From RUG100 sp963542695 (lineage in GTDB: Bacteria > Bacillota > Clostridia > Peptostreptococcales > Anaerovoracaceae), in NCBI GenBank assembly GCA_963542695.1, contig CAUTYX010000001.1, forward strand, positions 117,247 to 181,246: a DNA stretch of 64,000 bases, written 5' to 3'. Below the pieces are notes generated by a model that worked only from the letters and a program-made list of their open reading frames with translations, did not search any database and was not told the origin of the DNA. Below, one piece after another: positions 9,609-18,552 of this stretch (position 1 is the first letter of the stretch; each line of letters begins with the position of its first letter). The translations under genes and the position numbers were made by a program.

Positions 9609-9630
9609 ACAACCATACAGAATTCTGAGA

Positions 9631-9658
9631 GTTGCATCGATAGGATGCAGCTTTTTTC
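9631..9658 (+). terminator. Attenuator terminator of the lysine riboswitch
   Basis: GTTGCATC (9631-9638) pairs with GATGCAGC (9644-9651, one G-U pair), followed by a run of six T. It sits between the L-box and dapA and is the likely expression platform. A second perfect 8-bp hairpin (AAAAGCCG / CGGCTTTT, 9666-9687) follows directly; its role is unclear. Confidence 0.8.
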
Positions 9659-9723
9659 TTTTATCAAAAGCCGGTGTTTCGGCTTTTCAAAAGAAAGTTT
9701 CCAAAATACAAAAGGAGAGAAGT

Positions 9724-10605
9724 ATGGCAGTTTTTACAGGATGTGGAGTCGCAATTGTAACCCCCTTTAAGGCAGATGGTTCTGTTGACTATGGGACGTT
9801 TAGAGAGTTTATTGAATGGCAGATTGCCGAAGGTATCGATGCCATTGTGGCCTGCGGTACCAGCGGTGAGGCCAGTACTTTAGATGATGAAGAGCATGTA
9901 AATGCTGTAAAATTCTGTGTTGATGTTGTAAAAGGCAGAGTCCCTGTTATTGGTGGAGCCGGCAGTAATGATACACGTCATGGTCTGAATCTGGCCAGAC
10001 GAATAGAAGCAACCGGTGTAGATGGATTACTTTTGGTAACACCATACTACAACAAGTGTTCTCAGCAAGGCTTGATGGAGCATTATATCGCCACAGCAGA
10101 TGCCGTAAATATCCCCTGCATTTTGTACTCGGTAAAGGGTCGTACCGGCGTGAATATTGAACCGGCCACAGTGGCAGAACTGGCAAAGCACCCCAATATT
10201 GTCGGTATCAAAGAAGCCAGCGGTGATATTGCCCAAGTTGCTGAAATTTGCAGAGTAACACCTGATGATTTTGCTGTTTACTCCGGTAATGATGATATGG
10301 TAGTGCCGTTGATGTCTGTTGGCGGCGTAGGGTATATTTCTGTTATTGCCAACGTATTGCCAAAGGATTCTGTGGAAATGTCCAGAGCATTCCTCGATGG
10401 AGAGGTAGCCAGAGCCCGTGACTTGCAGCTTTCCATGAAGCCGTTAATCGACTCTATGTTTGCTGATGTAAATCCGATTCCGGTAAAGGCGGCTTGTGCC
10501 ATGATGGGCAAAATGGAAATGAATTATCGCCTGCCGTTATGCCCGCCAAACGAAGATGTGCTGCAGCGAATTCGCCGAGAAATGGAAAATTACGGTGCAC
10601 TGTAG
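9724..10605 (+). CDS. dapA: 4-hydroxy-tetrahydrodipicolinate synthase
   Basis: Condenses pyruvate with aspartate semialdehyde to start the diaminopimelate/lysine branch; cytoplasmic TIM barrel. 293 residues, the normal length. Visible residues: GTSGEAST near residue 45, YYNK (tyrosine of the catalytic triad, about 107-110) and GIKEASGD with the Schiff-base lysine at about residue 162. AAAGGAGAG lies 7 bases before ATG. The gene stands alone behind a lysine riboswitch, with its own terminator at 10655, so it should be lysine-repressed. The other dap genes are not in this window. Confidence 0.97.
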   Translation: MAVFTGCGVAIVTPFKADGSVDYGTFREFIEWQIAEGIDAIVACGTSGEASTLDDEEHVNAVKFCVDVVKGRVPVIGGAGSNDTRHGLNLARRIEATGVDGLLLVTPYYNKCSQQGLMEHYIATADAVNIPCILYSVKGRTGVNIEPATVAELAKHPNIVGIKEASGDIAQVAEICRVTPDDFAVYSGNDDMVVPLMSVGGVGYISVIANVLPKDSVEMSRAFLDGEVARARDLQLSMKPLIDSMFADVNPIPVKAACAMMGKMEMNYRLPLCPPNEDVLQRIRREMENYGAL

Positions 10606-10625
10606 ATACAATTTCGAGATAAATT

Positions 10626-12221
10626 GTGAAGATGTTCCAAAGATTATGTGAAACAATGACCACTTCCCTTGAAGTGGTCATTTTCCTTACCTATAATAGA
10701 ATCGCAGGAGGTAGCGGTGAAGAAATTGATGCATTCTCCCAAAAGAACATTAGCGTAGGCTCTGCTCCTGTTTTACAGGTGAAAAACGAATTTGGCGGAA
10801 CTGTTGTTCATTGGAAAAAGCTGCAGCGAGCTGAAGGGTATTACGTATACCGAAAAGAAAACAATGAACGTACATGGAAGAAGATGAAAATAGTGAAACG
10901 TCGGGGCGCATTGTATTGGACCGACAGAACGACCAGGGTTGCCGGACAGACGTATGTGTATGCTGTGGTTGGATACCGAAAAGCCTGGGCAGGCTCCAAT
11001 GGAACCTCTCCGTCGGTAGTGCCTATGACCACAGAAAATCGCAATAAAAAATCTATTTCATGGATTCCGAGACCGGAATGGGTTTCTTTGAAAAAATCAG
11101 GGCGAAGTATTTCCGTTGGATGGAAGAAGGTAAAGAGGGCTTCCGGATACCAGATTCATTACGGAAACAATTCTCTCTTTGCCGGAGGAAAGAGAGTGCA
11201 GGTACCGTACGGCGAAATGGGACAAAAGTATTTCACTGTACGAAAGAAGAAAGGGCGCTATTTTGCTCGAGTGCGGGCATATTACAGCGATAATGGCAGC
11301 ATTAGCTACTCGCAATGGCAGGAATGTTCTTCCGCAAAATCTACCATTCACAGTCGTGTTTCCTATTACAAACAACGAAAAGGGAAAAAAGTCAGAAATA
11401 TCGACTATCGTAAAATTGCAGGTCAGCGCTTGCACGGCTATGATACCTTTCAAGGAGGAGCTTCTGATGGCAGGTATGCCTATGTTTTTCTTAATAACCG
11501 AAGTGCAGATCGATGCAAGTTGATGAAGGTGAAATTATCCAACGGTCGAAAAGTGCGTATTTCAAAACCCCTAAACGTTGGCCATGGAAACGATATCACC
11601 TATAACCCTCATCGAAAACTTCTGGTTGCTGTTAATTACAGCAGTTACAGATGGCCTCGGCTGTCGTATATTAGTCCTAGGACGCTGAAAATAGTAAAGA
11701 CGGTTACTGTTAAACCCAACTATGGTGTAACAGGAGCTTCTAAAGGAAAAATGCGCCGCATTCTTTTGTTTAGCGGGATTTCCTATAGCTCTGCACGTCG
11801 GCAATATGTGGCACAGGTTCGAGGCAGCCGGGATTTCCTGGTGCTGGATGAACGTTTGCAACCCATACGATATGTAAACGTAAAAAAGAATACCGGCTAT
11901 TTATTCCAAGGACTTTCTTGTACCGGCGATTATATTTTACGTGTGCAAAGTCCTCTAACCAGAAGGCAGGTATACAACTCCATTGCCGTGTATGACTGGA
12001 ACGGAAAATATCGTTCCACCATTTTACTGAACAAATACGACGAAATGGAACACGCTTATCTAGTAGGCAGCCGCATGTATGGTGGTGTATACCGTTCTTT
12101 TTCGGTGAAAAAATACTACTGGAAAACCATAAAAAGAAAGAAACACAAGAAAAAGAAAGTGAAGAAATATTACTGGGAATCCGGTAGAGCCAATCATCTT
12201 TGTCGCATTACCGGATTTTAG
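10626..12221 (+). CDS. Putative fibronectin-III/beta-repeat surface protein, N-terminus unresolved
   Basis: Not recognised as a named family. From about 10780 the frame codes two fibronectin-III-like modules (patterns such as VHWKKLQRAEGYYVYRK and ISVGWKKVKRASGYQIHY), then about 270 residues of beta-rich, aromatic sequence that could be a propeller-like domain, and a very basic C-terminus. Such proteins are normally exported, yet no signal peptide is seen. The longest frame begins with GTG at 10626 but runs through the dapA terminator, so that start is unlikely. A strong AGGAGG at 10706-10711 points to GTG 10717 in another frame, which reads MKKLMHSPKRTLA and stops at 10756. One missing base in the A-run near 10741 would join that start to the main frame. 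Possibly damaged. Confidence 0.6.
   Translation: MKMFQRLCETMTTSLEVVIFLTYNRIAGGSGEEIDAFSQKNISVGSAPVLQVKNEFGGTVVHWKKLQRAEGYYVYRKENNERTWKKMKIVKRRGALYWTDRTTRVAGQTYVYAVVGYRKAWAGSNGTSPSVVPMTTENRNKKSISWIPRPEWVSLKKSGRSISVGWKKVKRASGYQIHYGNNSLFAGGKRVQVPYGEMGQKYFTVRKKKGRYFARVRAYYSDNGSISYSQWQECSSAKSTIHSRVSYYKQRKGKKVRNIDYRKIAGQRLHGYDTFQGGASDGRYAYVFLNNRSADRCKLMKVKLSNGRKVRISKPLNVGHGNDITYNPHRKLLVAVNYSSYRWPRLSYISPRTLKIVKTVTVKPNYGVTGASKGKMRRILLFSGISYSSARRQYVAQVRGSRDFLVLDERLQPIRYVNVKKNTGYLFQGLSCTGDYILRVQSPLTRRQVYNSIAVYDWNGKYRSTILLNKYDEMEHAYLVGSRMYGGVYRSFSVKKYYWKTIKRKKHKKKKVKKYYWESGRANHLCRITGF
10655..10686 (+). terminator. Terminator after dapA
   Basis: AATGACCACTT (10655-10665) and AAGTGGTCATT (10672-10682) make a perfect 11-bp stem with a 6-nt loop, followed by TTCC. 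Confidence 0.85.
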
Positions 12222-12267
12222 TACCGGATTTTGGACAGGAAAGAGTATGACAATGGCAAACGACGGC

Positions 12268-13443
12268 TTATAGCTGGGTATATCCTTGGTCAAAAGTAAT
12301 GATAACGTGATAGGTAGGATCTTCTTTTTGGAGAAACGCGGTAATTTCTTCTTGGATTTCTCGGCGTCTGGGAAGAGATGTTCCAAGATAAAGAGCCACA
12401 TCAAAGATAATATTGGTGTGAGTATGACCGGGAACAATGCGGACGTCATGAATGTTTTGAACTCCCGGCATACCTTTTGTGAAGCTCGTTAGGGCATCTT
12501 CCAGATGTCGGATTTTCGGGTCACCGACGCAGATAGGGTCCATATGTATGACAAAGGAAATCCCTAAATCTTGCTGGACTTGGCGCTCAACGTTATCAAT
12601 TAAATCGTGACTGGCCAGCAAGTCTCCTGCGGCATCCACTTCGGCGTGAATGCTGGCGAAGATTTTTCCGGGTCCGTAATTATGAACGATCAGGTCGTGA
12701 ATTCCAAGAATTCCATCCTGGTCTTTTACTATTTTTGCAATGCGTTTTACCAGTTCTTTGTCCGGTGCTTCCCCTAGCAGTGGGCTGGAGGTTTCCATGG
12801 TGAGCCGAATACCGGAATAGATAATAAAGGCAGCTACGGCCAAGCTGAACCAACCGTCTAGATTATAGCCGGAAAACTTGAATATACAGGCACCAAGGAG
12901 AACTACGCCGGTGGTAAGGATATCATTGCGACTGTCAGCGGCAGAGGCTTTGAGAGATACCGAGTCTATTTTCTTTGCAATAAAGCGATAAAAAAGACAC
13001 TGCCATAGCTTCATTCCCATAGACACCAGCAAAACAACAAAGGTTAAAGGCGTTAAGAGTAACGCTTTGGGATGAAGTATTTGGGTAATGGAACTACGAA
13101 CCAAAAGAACGCCAATGATTAAAATCAGAATGGATACAATAAGGCCGGAAATATATTCAAAGCGGGCGTGGCCGTAGGGGTGTTTTCGATCTTGGGGAAT
13201 GGATGACAAGTGAAATCCAAATAAGGTAATAATGGAAGAAGAGGCGTCGGACAAATTGTTGACACCGTCTGCTATAATGGACAAGCTTCCGGCAATGGCT
13301 CCGGCGATGATTTTCCCAAGACAAAGAAGCACGTTGGTGAGGATGCCAACAATGCCGGCTAGTTTCCCGTGAGCTTCTCGTACTTTCGGGTCGGCAATCT
13401 CTGTGTGTCGCGGAATAAAAAATTTGATTAGAAGGCGAGTCAT
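12268..13443 (-). CDS. Cation diffusion facilitator family transporter
   Basis: Membrane antiporter expected to export divalent metal (Zn, Mn or Fe) in exchange for protons. About 391 residues: six membrane helices, then a long C-terminal cytoplasmic region with two histidine-containing regulatory segments. Metal-site residues of the family are visible: ADGVNNLSD in helix 2, HPYGHARFEY after helix 3, and AADSRNDI in helix 5. I start at ATG 13443 because AAGAGGTAAG lies about 8 bases upstream on the minus strand; longer starts lack a ribosome binding site. Convergent with the surface protein gene and divergent from the DUF3048 gene. The metal cannot be assigned. Confidence 0.92.
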   Translation of the reverse strand: MTRLLIKFFIPRHTEIADPKVREAHGKLAGIVGILTNVLLCLGKIIAGAIAGSLSIIADGVNNLSDASSSIITLFGFHLSSIPQDRKHPYGHARFEYISGLIVSILILIIGVLLVRSSITQILHPKALLLTPLTFVVLLVSMGMKLWQCLFYRFIAKKIDSVSLKASAADSRNDILTTGVVLLGACIFKFSGYNLDGWFSLAVAAFIIYSGIRLTMETSSPLLGEAPDKELVKRIAKIVKDQDGILGIHDLIVHNYGPGKIFASIHAEVDAAGDLLASHDLIDNVERQVQQDLGISFVIHMDPICVGDPKIRHLEDALTSFTKGMPGVQNIHDVRIVPGHTHTNIIFDVALYLGTSLPRRREIQEEITAFLQKEDPTYHVIITFDQGYTQL

Positions 13444-13582
13444 GTGGGTGCTTACCTCTTCCATTGCTAACGGTTTGATTGTATAATCAACGGTAGTAGT
13501 TATGTTATGGTTACATGGTAAAAAGTATATCATAAATTAGAACTAATGGCACGTGTTTGGCCAGGAAGAAAGAGAGACGGTT

Positions 13583-14647
13583 ATGAGAAGCGATCGACAC
13601 AAGAAAGCCAAGAACAAAAAAACGACAGCGATTATCGTTGTTGCCGTATTGGTAGTGGTACTCATTGGTGTAGGCGTATTTGCCGCAACCCATAGAGGGG
13701 ACAAACCTACGCCGGTAACAAAGAAAGTTACCAAAGATGCTGCCGGTGAAGTAAATCCATTGACAGGGGAGACAGTCAAAGCAGGCTCCCTTCCGAGCAG
13801 ACCTATTGTGGTTTCCATCGACAACGATGTTCCTGATGCAAGGCCACAGTCAGGGCTCAGCTCTGCCGATATTGTTTACGAAGTGCCTATGGAAGGCGGT
13901 GCCAGCCGGTATGAGCCGATTTTCCTCAGCCAGCACCCAAAGCAGGCCGGTCCTACACGGAGTGTTCGCCCCTATATTGTAGATGTTGCCAGAGAATATA
14001 ACGCAGTGCTGGTACATAATGGCTACAGTCCGCAGGCAAAAGCGTATTTGGCAGAAAACGTTGTTCCCTATTATCCGGCTCAGAAATATGACCATGAACT
14101 GTTTTGGCGTACCAGTGATAGATATATTCCACACAACCAGTACACCAGTGTAAAAAAAGACTGGGAAAAAATCAAGAAAGACGGCAATGACAAAAAGCAG
14201 AAGATCCGTACTTTCAAATGGCTACAGGAAGGTGACAAGGCAAAGGGCGAAGCTGCCACAGAAGTGGAAGTGAATTACCCGGTTACAGGAAACACCTATA
14301 AATATGACAGTGAAAAACAGATTTACAAACGCTACGTCAATGGCGACGCTTGTGTGGATTTATCCAATGACAACAAGCAAATAACCTGCTCCAATATCTT
14401 GGTACAGAAAGTGTCCTCCGGTATGTACGATGCAGAACGTTTGCAGATTGATATGACTCAAGGCGGTGAGGCATGGCTCTTTACAAAAGGTAAGGTTATC
14501 AAGGGTACATGGGTCAGAAAAAAGCTCGATTCCAAGACTGTGTTTAAGGATAAGGACGGGAAAGAATTCAAACTGACCCCGGGGAAAACATGGATTCAGC
14601 TTATTAATGGCCAAGGGGTTGTAAAATACAAGGAAGCTGCAAAATAA
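13583..14647 (+). CDS. DUF3048 (YerB-like) membrane-anchored protein
   Basis: About 354 residues. A basic N-terminus and a single membrane helix (about 12-34) anchor an extracytoplasmic domain that matches the DUF3048/YerB family: NPLTGE, RPIVVSIDND, ARPQSGLSSADIVYE and FLSQHP are family-type segments in the first half, and a smaller beta-rich second domain follows from about residue 220. YerB-like proteins have no established biochemical function. ATG 13583 directly follows a purine-rich stretch; an in-frame start at 13553 is less likely because its extra residues are hydrophilic and unlike the family. Confidence 0.85.
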   Translation: MRSDRHKKAKNKKTTAIIVVAVLVVVLIGVGVFAATHRGDKPTPVTKKVTKDAAGEVNPLTGETVKAGSLPSRPIVVSIDNDVPDARPQSGLSSADIVYEVPMEGGASRYEPIFLSQHPKQAGPTRSVRPYIVDVAREYNAVLVHNGYSPQAKAYLAENVVPYYPAQKYDHELFWRTSDRYIPHNQYTSVKKDWEKIKKDGNDKKQKIRTFKWLQEGDKAKGEAATEVEVNYPVTGNTYKYDSEKQIYKRYVNGDACVDLSNDNKQITCSNILVQKVSSGMYDAERLQIDMTQGGEAWLFTKGKVIKGTWVRKKLDSKTVFKDKDGKEFKLTPGKTWIQLINGQGVVKYKEAAK

Positions 14648-14677
14648 GAAAACCGGTGCAGTATTGTGGAAAATTCC

Positions 14678-14706
14678 TTGCAAGGAACGGGTGACCGCGA
14701 TATAAT
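14678..14706 (+). promoter_or_regulatory. Promoter of the riboflavin operon
   Basis: TTGCAA (14678-14683), a 17-base spacer and TATAAT (14701-14706) lie immediately before the FMN riboswitch. Confidence 0.75.
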
Positions 14707-14727
14707 GAATATGGAAATTGAATAACA

Positions 14728-14834
14728 AGTCTTCAGGGCAGGGTGTAATTCCCGACCGGCGGTATAGCCCGCGAACCGAAAGGTTGATTCGATGAAAGTT
14801 CGGAGCCGACAGTATAGTCTGGATGAAAGAAGAA
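14728..14834 (+). promoter_or_regulatory. FMN riboswitch (RFN element)
   Basis: The conserved RFN blocks are all present: CTTCAGGGCAGGGTG at 14731, ACCGGCGGTATAGCCCGCGA, TTCGGAGCCGACAGTATAGT and GGATGAAAGAAG at the closing end. The element precedes ribD. By family knowledge FMN binding represses the operon, here probably by termination. Confidence 0.96.
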
Positions 14835-14851
14835 TCCTTTAGTTGTAATGT

Positions 14852-14887
14852 AATGCTCTGAAATGTTTTGTGACGTTTCAGAGCATT
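14852..14887 (+). promoter_or_regulatory. Hairpin between FMN riboswitch and ribD
   Basis: AATGCTCTGAAA (14852-14863) and TTTCAGAGCATT (14876-14887) form a perfect 12-bp stem. No T-run follows, so it may be part of the switching structure and not the terminator itself. Confidence 0.6.
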
Positions 14888-14904
14888 GTGTTTGGAGGTT
14901 TTAC

Positions 14905-14937
14905 GGGCGCCCTGAAAATGCGGCGCCTATTTTTTAT
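14905..14937 (+). terminator. Riboswitch terminator abutting the ribD start
   Basis: GGGCGCC (14905-14911) pairs with GGCGCCT (14922-14928, last pair G-U), followed by ATTTTTTAT. The T-run runs directly into the ATG at 14936. A GGAGG at 14894-14898 lies just before the stem. Confidence 0.75.
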
Positions 14938-16048
14938 GAATAGCATTGATTATATGAAACGAGCTATTACCCTGGCAGAAAAAGGAAGAGGGTACACCTC
15001 TCCCAATCCGGTGGTAGGTGCGGTAATTGTAAAAGATGGAAAGATTATTGGAGAAGGCTATCATGAAAAGTACGGAGGGCTGCATGCAGAAAGAAACGCA
15101 TTGGCCAGCTGTACCGAAGACCCGACAGGGGCCGATATGTTCGTTACCTTGGAACCTTGTTGCCATCACGGCAAGCAGCCACCTTGTACAGAAGCCATTA
15201 TCGAAGCAAAGATTGCTCATGTATTTGTTGGTTCGGCGGATCCAAATCCGCTCGTTGCAGGAAAAGGAATCGGTGTTCTTCGAAAAGAAGGTGTTTGTGT
15301 TACGGAAGGGTTCCTAAAAGAGGAATGCGATGAGTTAAACAAAATTTTCTTTCATTACATCACCACCAAGAGACCTTATGTCACCATGAAATATGCCATG
15401 ACAGTAGACGGTAAAATAGCCACTGCCAATGGACAATCCCAATGGATTACAGGAGAGTTGGCACGACGAGATGTTCATCGCCTTCGTCACGAAAATGCAG
15501 CCATTATGGTAGGTATTGGCACCGTTCTCATGGATGATCCCATGTTAAACGTTCGCCTTTGCGAAGGCACGGATCCTCTTCGCATCATCTGTGATACATC
15601 TTTAAAGATTCCGCGGGAATCGCAGTTGGTGAAAACTGCCAAGGATATTCCGACGATTATTGCCACCTGTGTCGGCGGGGAAGAAGCTGCCGTTAATGCC
15701 GGCAAAAAAGAAAAGCTTCGCGATTTAGAAGAAGCCGGATGTCAAATTATGACGGTTCCTATGCATGAGGGTGCTACGGACTTATTTGAAATCATGAACC
15801 GGTTGGGTGATATGAAAATAGATAGTGTACTGCTGGAAGGGGGAGCCGGACTGGCTTATTCGGCCATGTCCCAAGGTCTTGTTAATCGGGTAGTAACCTA
15901 CATTGCACCAAAGGTCTTTGGAGGATCCACTGCCAAGACTCCCGTTGGCGGTCACGGGGTAGAAAGCCCCAGCCAAGCATTTGAAATGCGCCTTGCCAAC
16001 TTGCGGGACATTGGCGATGATTTGCGACTGGAATACGAGGTATTGTAA
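14936..16048 (+). CDS. ribD: Bifunctional diaminohydroxyphosphoribosylaminopyrimidine deaminase / 5-amino-6-(5-phosphoribosylamino)uracil reductase
   Basis: Catalyses the deamination and side-chain reduction steps of riboflavin synthesis. The N-terminal cytidine-deaminase-like domain shows the zinc site HAE (about residue 50) and PCCHHGKQPPC (about 75-85); the C-terminal domain (from about 150) is the reductase, with TVDGKIAT and GGAGLAYS. Length about 370 is normal. The start is uncertain: ATG 14936 follows the terminator T-run without a ribosome binding site, while ATG 14918, in the same frame, would lie inside the terminator, about 20 bases after GGAGG. First gene of ribD-ribE-ribBA-ribH; its stop overlaps ribE by one base. 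Confidence 0.93.
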   Translation: MNSIDYMKRAITLAEKGRGYTSPNPVVGAVIVKDGKIIGEGYHEKYGGLHAERNALASCTEDPTGADMFVTLEPCCHHGKQPPCTEAIIEAKIAHVFVGSADPNPLVAGKGIGVLRKEGVCVTEGFLKEECDELNKIFFHYITTKRPYVTMKYAMTVDGKIATANGQSQWITGELARRDVHRLRHENAAIMVGIGTVLMDDPMLNVRLCEGTDPLRIICDTSLKIPRESQLVKTAKDIPTIIATCVGGEEAAVNAGKKEKLRDLEEAGCQIMTVPMHEGATDLFEIMNRLGDMKIDSVLLEGGAGLAYSAMSQGLVNRVVTYIAPKVFGGSTAKTPVGGHGVESPSQAFEMRLANLRDIGDDLRLEYEVL

Positions 16049-16698
16049 TGTTTACAGGAATCGTTGAAGAGGTTGGAAGGATTAAAGCCATAGCCAAAGG
16101 TACCCACTCTTCGGTGTTGACTATTGAAGGCAAGGTTATCTTTGAAGATATGCATATTGGAGACAGCATTTGTGTCAATGGCGTTTGCCTGACGGTTACC
16201 GATTTTTCCGGTGTAACCTTTACGGCAGATGTGATGCACGAGACGTTAAACCGAAGCAGTCTGGGGCAGCTTTCGGCCGGCAGCCCAGTAAATTTAGAAC
16301 GCGCCATGTCTGCAGAGGGACGGTTCGGCGGTCACATTGTTTCCGGTCATATTGATGGTACCGGAACCATCGGCAAGATCCGTCGAGATGACAACGCCAT
16401 TTGGTACACCGTCAATGCAGGTGAAGGTATTATGAAGTACGTGGTGGAAAAGGGATCTATTGCCATTGATGGTATCAGCTTGACGGTGGCGACGGTGACC
16501 GATACCGCCTTTCAGGTGTCCGTCATTCCCCATACGGCGGCAGAGACCATATTGGGGCAAAAGGCCACCGGAGATATGGTGAATTTGGAAAATGATATTA
16601 TCGGAAAATATGTAGAGAAGTTAATGCAATACGGAAAACAGCAAAGTGAACCGGAGAGCCGGATAACAATGGATTTTCTTGCCAAAGCAGGATTTTAG
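16048..16698 (+). CDS. ribE: Riboflavin synthase, alpha chain
   Basis: Dismutates two 6,7-dimethyl-8-ribityllumazine molecules into riboflavin and the pyrimidine precursor. 216 residues with the typical internal duplication: MFTGIVEEVGR at the N-terminus and GGHIVSGHIDGTG at about residue 93 at the join of the two barrels. The start codon shares a base with the ribD stop (TAATG), so translation is coupled. Regulated with the operon by the FMN riboswitch. Confidence 0.96.
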   Translation: MFTGIVEEVGRIKAIAKGTHSSVLTIEGKVIFEDMHIGDSICVNGVCLTVTDFSGVTFTADVMHETLNRSSLGQLSAGSPVNLERAMSAEGRFGGHIVSGHIDGTGTIGKIRRDDNAIWYTVNAGEGIMKYVVEKGSIAIDGISLTVATVTDTAFQVSVIPHTAAETILGQKATGDMVNLENDIIGKYVEKLMQYGKQQSEPESRITMDFLAKAGF

Positions 16699-16707
16699 GA
16701 GGATATA

Positions 16708-17913
16708 ATGTTCAAGTTTAACACAATTGAAGAAGCCGTTGAGGCACTTCGCAATGGAGAAATTATCATGGTTTCCGACGATGAAAATCGCGAAAACGAA
16801 GGAGATATGATTTGTGCAGCACAGTTTGCTACTACAGAAAACGTAAACTTTATGGCAACTCACGCCAAAGGTTTGATCTGTATGCCCATGGGCAAGAGCA
16901 TCATCGAAAAGCTGCAGATTCCACAAATGGTAAAGCACAATACCGACAATCACGAAACCGCTTTTACGGTTTCCATTGACCATGTTGACACAACAACGGG
17001 GATTTCTGCAGAAGAACGTTCCATTACAGCTATGAAGACAGTAGATGAAGATGCTGTCCCCACAGACTTCCGTCGCCCGGGGCACATGTTCCCCTTGCTG
17101 GCGAAGAAATACGGCGTGTTGGAACGCAACGGTCACACAGAAGCCACCGTTGATCTAATGAAGCTTGCCGAGTTAAAGCCTTGTGGACTTTGCTGCGAAA
17201 TTATGAGTGATGACGGCACCATGATGCGAATGCCGGAACTGAAAAAACTGGCGCAAAAGCATAATCTGAAATACATTACCATCAAACAGCTACAGGATTA
17301 CAGAAAAGCCAATGAGAAAATGGTTCGGCGTGATGTAGGACCTGTAAATATGCCAACAAAATATGGTGATTTCAAGGTATACGGCTACATTAACAAAATC
17401 AATGGCGAGCACCATGTTGCATTGGTAAAGGGCGACCTGGGGGACGGAAAAGATATTCTGTGCCGTGTTCACTCAGAGTGTTTGACCGGGGATGCCTTTG
17501 GATCCCTTCGTTGTGACTGCGGCGACCAGCTGGCAAAGGCCATGCGTCAGGTGGAAAAAGAAGGCCGAGGCATTATCTTGTATCTGCGCCAGGAAGGCCG
17601 TGGTATCGGCTTGATCAACAAGCTAAAAGCCTATGATTTGCAAGATGGCGGTATGGATACGGTAGAGGCTAACTTGGCACTGGGATTTGGCGAAGACGAA
17701 AGAGAATATTATATTGGAGCACAGATCTTGCGAGATCTAGGAGCTACAACTTTGCGTCTTTTAACCAACAATCCGGAAAAAATCTACGGCATCGGCGACT
17801 ATGGCCTGGAAATTGTAGAGCGTGTGCCGATTGAAATTGAGCCAACAAAGGCAGATGAATTCTATCTGAAGACAAAGCAACAGAAGATGGGTCACATCTT
17901 GCATCTACGTTAA
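16708..17913 (+). CDS. ribBA: 3,4-dihydroxy-2-butanone 4-phosphate synthase / GTP cyclohydrolase II fusion
   Basis: Two-domain enzyme supplying both precursors of riboflavin. The N-terminal RibB domain (about 1-200) has the acidic DDENRENEGD loop and RRPGHMFPL; the C-terminal RibA domain (about 205-401) has the zinc ligands in HSECLTGDAFGSLRCDCG and the arginine-rich RQEGRGIGL. Both active sites look complete. 401 residues is the standard length. GGAGG precedes the ATG; the gene is 9 bases after ribE. Confidence 0.97.
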   Translation: MFKFNTIEEAVEALRNGEIIMVSDDENRENEGDMICAAQFATTENVNFMATHAKGLICMPMGKSIIEKLQIPQMVKHNTDNHETAFTVSIDHVDTTTGISAEERSITAMKTVDEDAVPTDFRRPGHMFPLLAKKYGVLERNGHTEATVDLMKLAELKPCGLCCEIMSDDGTMMRMPELKKLAQKHNLKYITIKQLQDYRKANEKMVRRDVGPVNMPTKYGDFKVYGYINKINGEHHVALVKGDLGDGKDILCRVHSECLTGDAFGSLRCDCGDQLAKAMRQVEKEGRGIILYLRQEGRGIGLINKLKAYDLQDGGMDTVEANLALGFGEDEREYYIGAQILRDLGATTLRLLTNNPEKIYGIGDYGLEIVERVPIEIEPTKADEFYLKTKQQKMGHILHLR

Positions 17914-18020
17914 GATTGGCCATATCTGCGCCAAGATTGACTGGGTAAGATGTGGTAGCTATAAATACATGGTTGCAAGACAATGTAGCAAAGTATTTTT
18001 ATCAAATAGAGGAGGATAAA

Positions 18021-18485
18021 ATGAATACTATTGAAGGAAAATTAATATCAAAAGGGATAAAAGTGGGTATTGTATGCGCTCGTTTCAACGAGTTTATTAC
18101 CAGCAAACTGCTGTCAGGGGCAAAGGATGCACTGGAACGCCATGACGTTCACGACGAGGATATCGATGTAGCCTGGGTACCGGGTGCTTTCGAAATTCCG
18201 CTGATTGCAAAAAAAATGGCAGATTCCGGCAGATACGATGCGGTTATCTGTCTGGGAGCTGTTATCCGAGGCGCAACCAGTCACTATGACTATGTTTGCA
18301 ACGAAGTGGCTAAGGGGGTAGCACAGGTAGGACTATCCAGCGGTCTTCCTGTTATGTTCGGTGTTGTAACAACAGAAAACATTCAACAAGCTATTGAACG
18401 TGCCGGTACCAAGGCCGGAAACAAGGGCTATGATGTGGCAATGTCTGCCATTGAAATGGTAAACTTGATTCGGGAAATCGATTAA
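18021..18485 (+). CDS. ribH: 6,7-dimethyl-8-ribityllumazine synthase
   Basis: Lumazine synthase, the penultimate step of riboflavin synthesis; 154 residues, expected to form an icosahedral or pentameric shell. Motifs: CARFNEFIT, WVPGAFEIPL, GAVIRGATSHYDYV and GVVTTENIQQA with conserved catalytic histidine in the third. ATG 18021 has GAGGAGGAT 6 bases upstream; longer in-frame starts have no ribosome binding site. About 107 bases separate it from ribBA, but it remains the last gene of the operon before a terminator at 18675. Confidence 0.96.
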   Translation: MNTIEGKLISKGIKVGIVCARFNEFITSKLLSGAKDALERHDVHDEDIDVAWVPGAFEIPLIAKKMADSGRYDAVICLGAVIRGATSHYDYVCNEVAKGVAQVGLSSGLPVMFGVVTTENIQQAIERAGTKAGNKGYDVAMSAIEMVNLIREID

Positions 18486-18552
18486 TTACAGCCAACGACG
18501 TAACAAGTGGAACTCCAAACAGCGGGATTAAATAAGCTGTAGTAGAGATTGC

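Noticed and set aside
10626..10716. True N-terminus of the surface protein at GTG 10626
   Set aside because: It would read through the dapA terminator hairpin, has no ribosome binding site, and the translated residues look like non-coding sequence.
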